Source of the DNA: SABI01 sp028532915
GTDB lineage: Bacteria; Spirochaetota; Spirochaetia; Sphaerochaetales; Sphaerochaetaceae
Reading direction: 5' to 3'
Length of the DNA: 64,000 nt
NCBI GenBank assembly: GCA_963677225.1
Contig: OY781923.1
Location: 1,302,001 to 1,366,000, forward strand
Below, one piece after another: positions 59,267-64,000 of the stretch. The first letter of the stretch is position 1. Each line of letters opens with the position of its first letter. The notes beneath the pieces were generated by a model. That model saw nothing but the letters and a program-made list of their open reading frames with translations, made no database searches and was not told the DNA's origin. Both the position numbers and the translations under genes were made by a program.

Positions 59267-61405
59267 ATGCGACAGACACCTATCGGAAACCCCATACGTC
59301 GAGTCGATGCCGTTGCCAAGGCTGCGGGAACGCTCAAGTATGTAGCCGATTATCATTTTGACGACATGCTGTATGCAAAGATGGTCCGCTCCGCTGTGCC
59401 CAGAGGAAAGATCCTTTCCATCGATCTGCCAGACCTTCCAACCGGTTATTATTTCATATCACATAAGGATATTCCCGAGGGCGGAAAGAATCAGCTCCAG
59501 ATGATCAAATCAGATTATAAGTGTTTTGCTGAAAACGAGGTACGCTTCATCGGGGAGACAATCGGTCTATTAGTCGGTCCTGATAGAGGAGAACTCGAAG
59601 AGCTTCTCTCCAAAGTCGATATCAGCTATGAGACTCAGCCCTACAGTGTCACGATAGAGGAGGGCCTCGAATGCAAAGGAGGCCCCTTCGTAGGTGATGA
59701 CAATCTCTTTTGTGATTTTACGATCGATAAAGGAGATGTCGATAAGGTTTTCAAGAATGCTGACCGGATCTTCGAGGATGAGATTCGAACAGGGTGGCAG
59801 GAACATGTTCATCTGGAGACCAACGGTGCTGTCGCATTATGTGAAGGAGACAAGTTCGTCATCTATGTGAGCGCACAGTGTCCGTTTTATGTGAGGAAAT
59901 CAATCGCCGGCCTTATCAACAGACCCTATGAAGATGTTATTGTAAGACAGACGGCCACGGGGGGAGCATTCGGAGGGAAAGAACATTTCCCCGATGTTCT
60001 CGCAGGTCCCCTCCTGGTAGCAACATATACGATAGGAAAACCCGTTCAGCTGATCTTCGACCGGTTCGAAGACAGTGCCTATTCGGTGAAAAGACATCCG
60101 AGCCGTACCCGGTTCAAAACAGCAGTTGATGACAAAGGTAACATCATTGCGATGGATATCGATGTTGTTTACAACGCGGGAGGATATGAAAGCTGTTCGT
60201 ATGTTGTTCTTCAACGGGGAGTCTTTCATGCGACAGGAGTCTACAATATTCCCAATTCGAGAGTCAGGGGAAGGGCTGTAGCCACCAATACCTTTCCCTC
60301 CGATGCATTCAGAGGCTTCGGTGCTCCACAGACGCTCTTTGCGGTAGAGACTCACCTGAATCATATTGCCGATTCACTTCATATCGACCCGCTCGAACTG
60401 AAAAGACGCCATTTTCTCAAGAAAGGGGATGTGACGGTCACAAACGGACATATCAACGAGAATGTAGTCCTTCCCGAAATGCTGCAGCAGGTTCTTGATC
60501 AGAGCGGTTATCCCGAAAAGGTGAGAACGTATGAGAAAGGATCGTATAAAGGGATCGGTATCTCCTTTTATAACCACGGAGGGGCTTTCACCGGTAATGG
60601 TGAGCAGATGATCATCAAGGCAAAGGTCAGACTGAAGAAAAACCGAAACGGGACCGTTGATCTCCTGATCGGTTCAACAGAGATGGGTCAGGGCCTTCAG
60701 ACAGCACTGATCAAGATCGTCGCCGATGCGCTTCAGATCGATCCGAAATATGTGAGGTATCCCAACCCTGATACATCGAAGGTTGCAGACAGCGGTCCTA
60801 CAGTCGCCTCGAGATCGACGATGATCGTCGGGAAGATAGCTGAAAGAGCAGCATTGAGTCTGAAAGAACGATGGAACGAATCTGACGAGCTGACAGTCGA
60901 GGAGGAGTATGAACACCCGGAGGGATTTCCCTGGGATCAGGCCACCTTCCAGGGTGACGCATATATCGGATATGGTTGGGGAGCCTGCGTCGTCGAGGTC
61001 GAAGTCGATCCTCTCACCTTTGAGGTGAATACAACGGGGATCTGGTCCTCTCATGATGTAGGAGTTGCGATTGACGAACTTGTCGTTCATGGTCAGGTGA
61101 ACGGTGGTATCATCCAGTCTCTCGGTTATGCCGCCATGGAAAAACTCGATTTCTCGCAGAAGACCGGATTCAAACAGGTGGGCCTCAGCGATTATATCAT
61201 TCCGACGAGTATGGATTTTCCGTCTCAGAGGTGTACTTTGGTCGAAAATCCTTATGAGTATGGGCCTTCAGGAGCGAAGGGAATGGGGGAGCTGGTCTTC
61301 AATGGAGCGTCAGCTGCCTACGTCGATGCGGTATCACGGGCTGTGAACAGACCTATCTATTCGATCCCGATTCCACCTGAGACTATAACGGAGTTAATAT
61401 CATGA
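59267..61405 (+). CDS. molybdenum hydroxylase large subunit (xanthine dehydrogenase-like)
   Basis: ATG 59267 follows AGGAGG by 7 nt; the open frame begins earlier at 59210 but without a ribosome-binding site. The 712-residue protein carries the xanthine-oxidase-family Mo-cofactor domain: PIRRVDAVAKAAGTLKYVADY at the start, the GGAFGGKE loop, RGFGAPQ, STEMGQGLQTALIKI, and the catalytic Glu in GAKGMGELVFNG. It lacks fused Fe-S and FAD domains, which are separate genes downstream. In selenium-linked clusters the partner subunits oxidise xanthine, nicotinate or related purines; here the neighbours point to a purine. Confidence 0.9.
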   Translation: MRQTPIGNPIRRVDAVAKAAGTLKYVADYHFDDMLYAKMVRSAVPRGKILSIDLPDLPTGYYFISHKDIPEGGKNQLQMIKSDYKCFAENEVRFIGETIGLLVGPDRGELEELLSKVDISYETQPYSVTIEEGLECKGGPFVGDDNLFCDFTIDKGDVDKVFKNADRIFEDEIRTGWQEHVHLETNGAVALCEGDKFVIYVSAQCPFYVRKSIAGLINRPYEDVIVRQTATGGAFGGKEHFPDVLAGPLLVATYTIGKPVQLIFDRFEDSAYSVKRHPSRTRFKTAVDDKGNIIAMDIDVVYNAGGYESCSYVVLQRGVFHATGVYNIPNSRVRGRAVATNTFPSDAFRGFGAPQTLFAVETHLNHIADSLHIDPLELKRRHFLKKGDVTVTNGHINENVVLPEMLQQVLDQSGYPEKVRTYEKGSYKGIGISFYNHGGAFTGNGEQMIIKAKVRLKKNRNGTVDLLIGSTEMGQGLQTALIKIVADALQIDPKYVRYPNPDTSKVADSGPTVASRSTMIVGKIAERAALSLKERWNESDELTVEEEYEHPEGFPWDQATFQGDAYIGYGWGACVVEVEVDPLTFEVNTTGIWSSHDVGVAIDELVVHGQVNGGIIQSLGYAAMEKLDFSQKTGFKQVGLSDYIIPTSMDFPSQRCTLVENPYEYGPSGAKGMGELVFNGASAAYVDAVSRAVNRPIYSIPIPPETITELIS

Positions 61406-61878
61406 TAACTGAAATACGATTTTTTCTGAATAACAGAGAAGTCTCGATCACAACAGATCCTCTCAAACGTCTTCTTGATGTGCTCAGGGATGATTTTCAC
61501 CTGTTCGGTACCAAAGAAGCCTGCGGCGAAGGAGAATGCGGTGCATGCTCGGTATTGAAGGATGATAAGATCATCACTACCTGTATGGTTCCTGTGGGAG
61601 CGGTTCAGGGTGCGAGCATCGTGACCATTGAAGGGTTGAGAGAATCCGAACGGGGCAGGACGATCATCGAGGCTTTTGCAGACGGAGGTGCCGTCCAGTG
61701 CGGTTTCTGCATCCCCGGGATGGTGATTGCAGCGGAAAGTCTTCTGGCCGAGCACCCTCATCCGACCGATGAACAGATCCGCCTCGGGATTGCCGGCAAT
61801 CTGTGCAGGTGTACCGGATACGATCTGATCGTCGACAGTATCAGACTCGCAAGCGAAAGAGGAGATGGTCTATGGTAG
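61402..61878 (+). CDS. molybdenum hydroxylase 2Fe-2S subunit
   Basis: The ATG overlaps the previous stop by four bases (ATGA). This 158-residue protein has the plant-type ferredoxin motif CGEGECGACSVL for the first 2Fe-2S cluster and the helical second cluster CGFCIPGMVIA ... CRCTGYDLIVDSI. It relays electrons from the Mo site to the FAD subunit. It is the small subunit of the complex encoded with 59267 and 61872. Confidence 0.95.
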   Translation: MITEIRFFLNNREVSITTDPLKRLLDVLRDDFHLFGTKEACGEGECGACSVLKDDKIITTCMVPVGAVQGASIVTIEGLRESERGRTIIEAFADGGAVQCGFCIPGMVIAAESLLAEHPHPTDEQIRLGIAGNLCRCTGYDLIVDSIRLASERGDGLW

Positions 61879-62741
61879 AATCGTGTTACATACCAAAAGA
61901 TCTCAAAGAAGCTCTCAGAATCAGAAAGGAGACCCAAGCCAGGCCTCTGGCCGGCGGTACCGATCTCATGGTCGTCCACAGGCGGGGAACCGGTGTTGTC
62001 CCATCATTTCCCTGGCCTGTGATGATCGTAAGCAGGCTTCCTCAGCTGCAGGGGATTTTCACAGACGGCAATGAGATCGTCATCCGCTCGCTCGTAACGT
62101 GCAGTGAGATCGAGAAGAACGATGATGTCCCATACCAGGTCCGAAAGGCCGCGAGTCTCATGGGAGCCCACTCTCTGAGGAACCTTGCAACCATCGGGGG
62201 AAACATCTGCAACGCATCACCGAAAGGGGATCTTCCCGTTCCCCTGATCATGATGGATGCTAAGGTGGTTCTTCTGAGTGCTACCGGTAAAAGAATCCTT
62301 CCCCTCGATGAGTTCATCACCGGACCTAAGAAAACAGCGTTGCACAGCGATGAAATATTGACCGAGATCAGAATCCCCGTGCCGACTGTTCCCTATTCGC
62401 ATATCTGGTACAGGAAGATAGGAACGAGGAAAGCAAACGCGATAAGCAAGCTGAGCATGAGTGCCGCTATTACCTTCTCCCAAGAGCGGATCGTGACCGA
62501 TTTTCGCAGTGCTAACGGAGCGAGCGGCCCGAAAGTCGCACGTTCCAGGGAGGTGGAACAGATTCTTATCGGTACCCATGCCCGTGAGATTGCGAACAAG
62601 ATTCCCGAGATTCTCAGTGCATATGATGCGATATTGTCGCCTCATGCGATGCCTGAATACCGCAGATCCTCAACCCGCCGGATGCTGCACTATTTCCTCA
62701 CAAAGGCGGCATCAGGGGACTGTGAACGTATCATAATATGA
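61872..62741 (+). CDS. molybdenum hydroxylase FAD-binding subunit
   Basis: ATG 61872 overlaps the 2Fe-2S gene end by 7 nt with GAGGAG nearby; the frame runs back to 61803. The 289-residue protein has the FAD-binding RPLAGGTDLMV and RNLATIGGNICNASPKGD of the CO-dehydrogenase/XDH flavoprotein family, with DFRSANGASGPKV and a C-terminal regulatory-like domain. It completes the Mo/2Fe-2S/FAD three-subunit enzyme. An ATGA junction to the next gene suggests the cluster is one transcript. Confidence 0.93.
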   Translation: MVESCYIPKDLKEALRIRKETQARPLAGGTDLMVVHRRGTGVVPSFPWPVMIVSRLPQLQGIFTDGNEIVIRSLVTCSEIEKNDDVPYQVRKAASLMGAHSLRNLATIGGNICNASPKGDLPVPLIMMDAKVVLLSATGKRILPLDEFITGPKKTALHSDEILTEIRIPVPTVPYSHIWYRKIGTRKANAISKLSMSAAITFSQERIVTDFRSANGASGPKVARSREVEQILIGTHAREIANKIPEILSAYDAILSPHAMPEYRRSSTRRMLHYFLTKAASGDCERIII

Positions 62742-62758
62742 TAAAGGATTTGAAGTGT

Positions 62759-64000
62759 ATGAATGATCGAATTATTGTCTTGAAGAACATAATGAGTCTG
62801 GTAACCGACACGACTAAAGACGCTGTGGGCTCAAAGGATCTTTTCATTACCGGTAACCGTATCGGTAAGATCGTTGAAACGGGAACTGTTCCTTATCCTC
62901 AAGACGCTTCAGTCATCGACTGTTCCCACCATGTAGTCCTTCCCGGCCTTGTCAATACACATCATCATTTCTATCAGACTCTGACGAGAAATCATCCGAG
63001 AGTACAGAATGTAGAACTGTTTGATTGGCTCACTTTTCTCTACAACGTATGGAAGCATATCGACGAAGAGGCGGTCTACTACTCGACTCTTCTGGCGGTC
63101 AGCGAACTGGCGAGAACCGGATGTACTCTTACCACCGATCATCACTATCTGTATCTCGAAGAATTCACCGGAGATATCATGGCGATACAGTTCGAGGCCG
63201 CGGCTAAACTCGGAATGCGTTTCAGCCCGACACGCGGATCGATGTCCCTGAGCCGAAAGGATGGAGGCCTGCCGCCCGACAGTGTCGTTCAGACCGAAGA
63301 TGAGATTCTGGCAGACAGCGAAAGGGTCATCAATGCCTTTCACGATCCTTCAGTCGGATCGATGAGGAAGATCGTGCTCGCTCCATGCAGTCCGTTCTCC
63401 GTGACGAAAGAACTGATGAAAGAAAGTGTCTCTCTGGCCAGATCTCACAATGTACAGATTCATACACATCTTGCCGAAACGAGAGATGAGAATGATTTCT
63501 GCATTCAAATGTATCATAAACGCCCTCTTGAACTGATGGAGGAGTGCGATATGCTCGGCGACGACGTGTTTTTCGCTCACGGGATCCATTTCAATGACGA
63601 TGAACTCGATCTGCTTGCATCCACAAAGACCCACATCGCCCATTGTCCATCATCCAATATGAGACTGGGTTCCGGAATATGTCGGGTGAAAGAGATGCTT
63701 CAGAGAAACATCAATGTGGGAATCGCCGTTGACGGTTCCGCATCCAATGACAGTTCCGACATGCTCGGCGAAGTAAGAAATGCCCTGATGCTTCAGAGAG
63801 TAGAGAAGGGCGCTGATGCACTGACAGTGAAACAGGCTTTTACCATGGCCACAGCAGGCGGTGCAGAACTGCTCAATTTCGAGAAGATCGGAAAACTTGA
63901 AGAAAACTGGATTGCCGATATCGCAATTTACGATGTTCACACCCTCGGCTATGCGGGTTCACTGAGTGATCCTGTCGCGGCTCTTCTTTTCTGCGGATTC
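62759..64000 (+). CDS. 8-oxoguanine deaminase-like amidohydrolase (3' end outside window)
   Basis: The gene is cut by the end of the window; 414 residues are visible. ATG 62759 has AAAGGA 10 nt upstream; ATG 62738 (overlapping the previous stop) is an alternative. It has LPGLVNTHHHFYQTLTRN (metal HxH), LFDWLTFLYNVW, TTDHHYLY, RFSPTRGSMSLSRKDGG, IHTHLAET, FAHGIHFN, and AVDGSASNDSSDMLGE. This matches 8-oxoguanine deaminases (e.g. Pseudomonas Pa0142) more closely than SsnA or guanine deaminase. The likely reaction is 8-oxoguanine to urate, feeding the same purine pathway. Confidence 0.88.
   Translation, partial: MNDRIIVLKNIMSLVTDTTKDAVGSKDLFITGNRIGKIVETGTVPYPQDASVIDCSHHVVLPGLVNTHHHFYQTLTRNHPRVQNVELFDWLTFLYNVWKHIDEEAVYYSTLLAVSELARTGCTLTTDHHYLYLEEFTGDIMAIQFEAAAKLGMRFSPTRGSMSLSRKDGGLPPDSVVQTEDEILADSERVINAFHDPSVGSMRKIVLAPCSPFSVTKELMKESVSLARSHNVQIHTHLAETRDENDFCIQMYHKRPLELMEECDMLGDDVFFAHGIHFNDDELDLLASTKTHIAHCPSSNMRLGSGICRVKEMLQRNINVGIAVDGSASNDSSDMLGEVRNALMLQRVEKGADALTVKQAFTMATAGGAELLNFEKIGKLEENWIADIAIYDVHTLGYAGSLSDPVAALLFCGF

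Overview
The window looks like chromosomal DNA from an anaerobic, double-membraned bacterium of intermediate GC content. A spirochaete of the Sphaerochaeta type is my best guess. That rests on overall gene style (GlnRS, many lipoproteins, an outer-membrane-like protein next to a caspase-fold lipoprotein, glycogen genes) and not on a marker gene, so treat it as moderate-to-low confidence. Most of the window is vertical-looking core genome. One intact insertion sequence and one large purine/selenium-type catabolic island stand out.

Layout. 1-9.6 kb: end of an rRNA methyltransferase gene; a giant three-module 5'-nucleotidase lipoprotein gene with a 1,026-bp tandem duplication; an NCS2 xanthine/urate-type permease; small membrane proteins; a tocopherol-cyclase-like protein. 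9.7-16.3 kb: tRNA-Asn, galE, phosphohexomutase, and an RlmK-like methyltransferase with a long Arg/Asp repeat tail. 16.3-24.5 kb: glnS, MATE pump, membrane-anchored HtrA protease, uvrB, caspase-fold lipoprotein plus predicted outer-membrane protein. 24.5-31.3 kb: a TPP-riboswitch-controlled thiamine ABC transporter (thiB-thiP-thiQ order) and a metal-type ABC transporter led by a NikR-like regulator with a matching 28-bp operator. 31.3-37.7 kb: nnr operon, glgC-glgA, trxB.

37.7-46 kb: a 6S RNA gene feeding into TPR-tsaE-tsaB-trxB; the infC-rpmI-rplT operon with a ZapB-like gene; fba; tatD; a peroxiredoxin under a palindromic Fur/PerR-like operator; thioredoxin; a Crp/Fnr regulator. 46-48.4 kb: an IS1634-family element flanked by 88-bp direct repeats, inserted upstream of tRNA-Leu(TAA). 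48.5-50.1 kb: a methyltransferase and two unknown small genes.

50.2-64 kb: the accessory island. Two fold-type-II PLP enzymes are divergent from ygfK-ssnA-ygeY, followed by a three-subunit molybdenum hydroxylase (Mo, 2Fe-2S and FAD subunits) and an 8-oxoguanine-deaminase-like amidohydrolase cut by the window end. Together these resemble the purine/urate fermentation and selenium-dependent hydroxylase clusters of E. coli and gut Firmicutes. The usual ygeX and ygeW are not seen in this window, and two other PLP enzymes lie where ygeX might be expected. A paired GTTGC motif with a 10-bp period lies upstream of both the island promoter and the distant purine permease at 5.6 kb, suggesting a common regulator. 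No CRISPR array, prophage or plasmid origin was seen.
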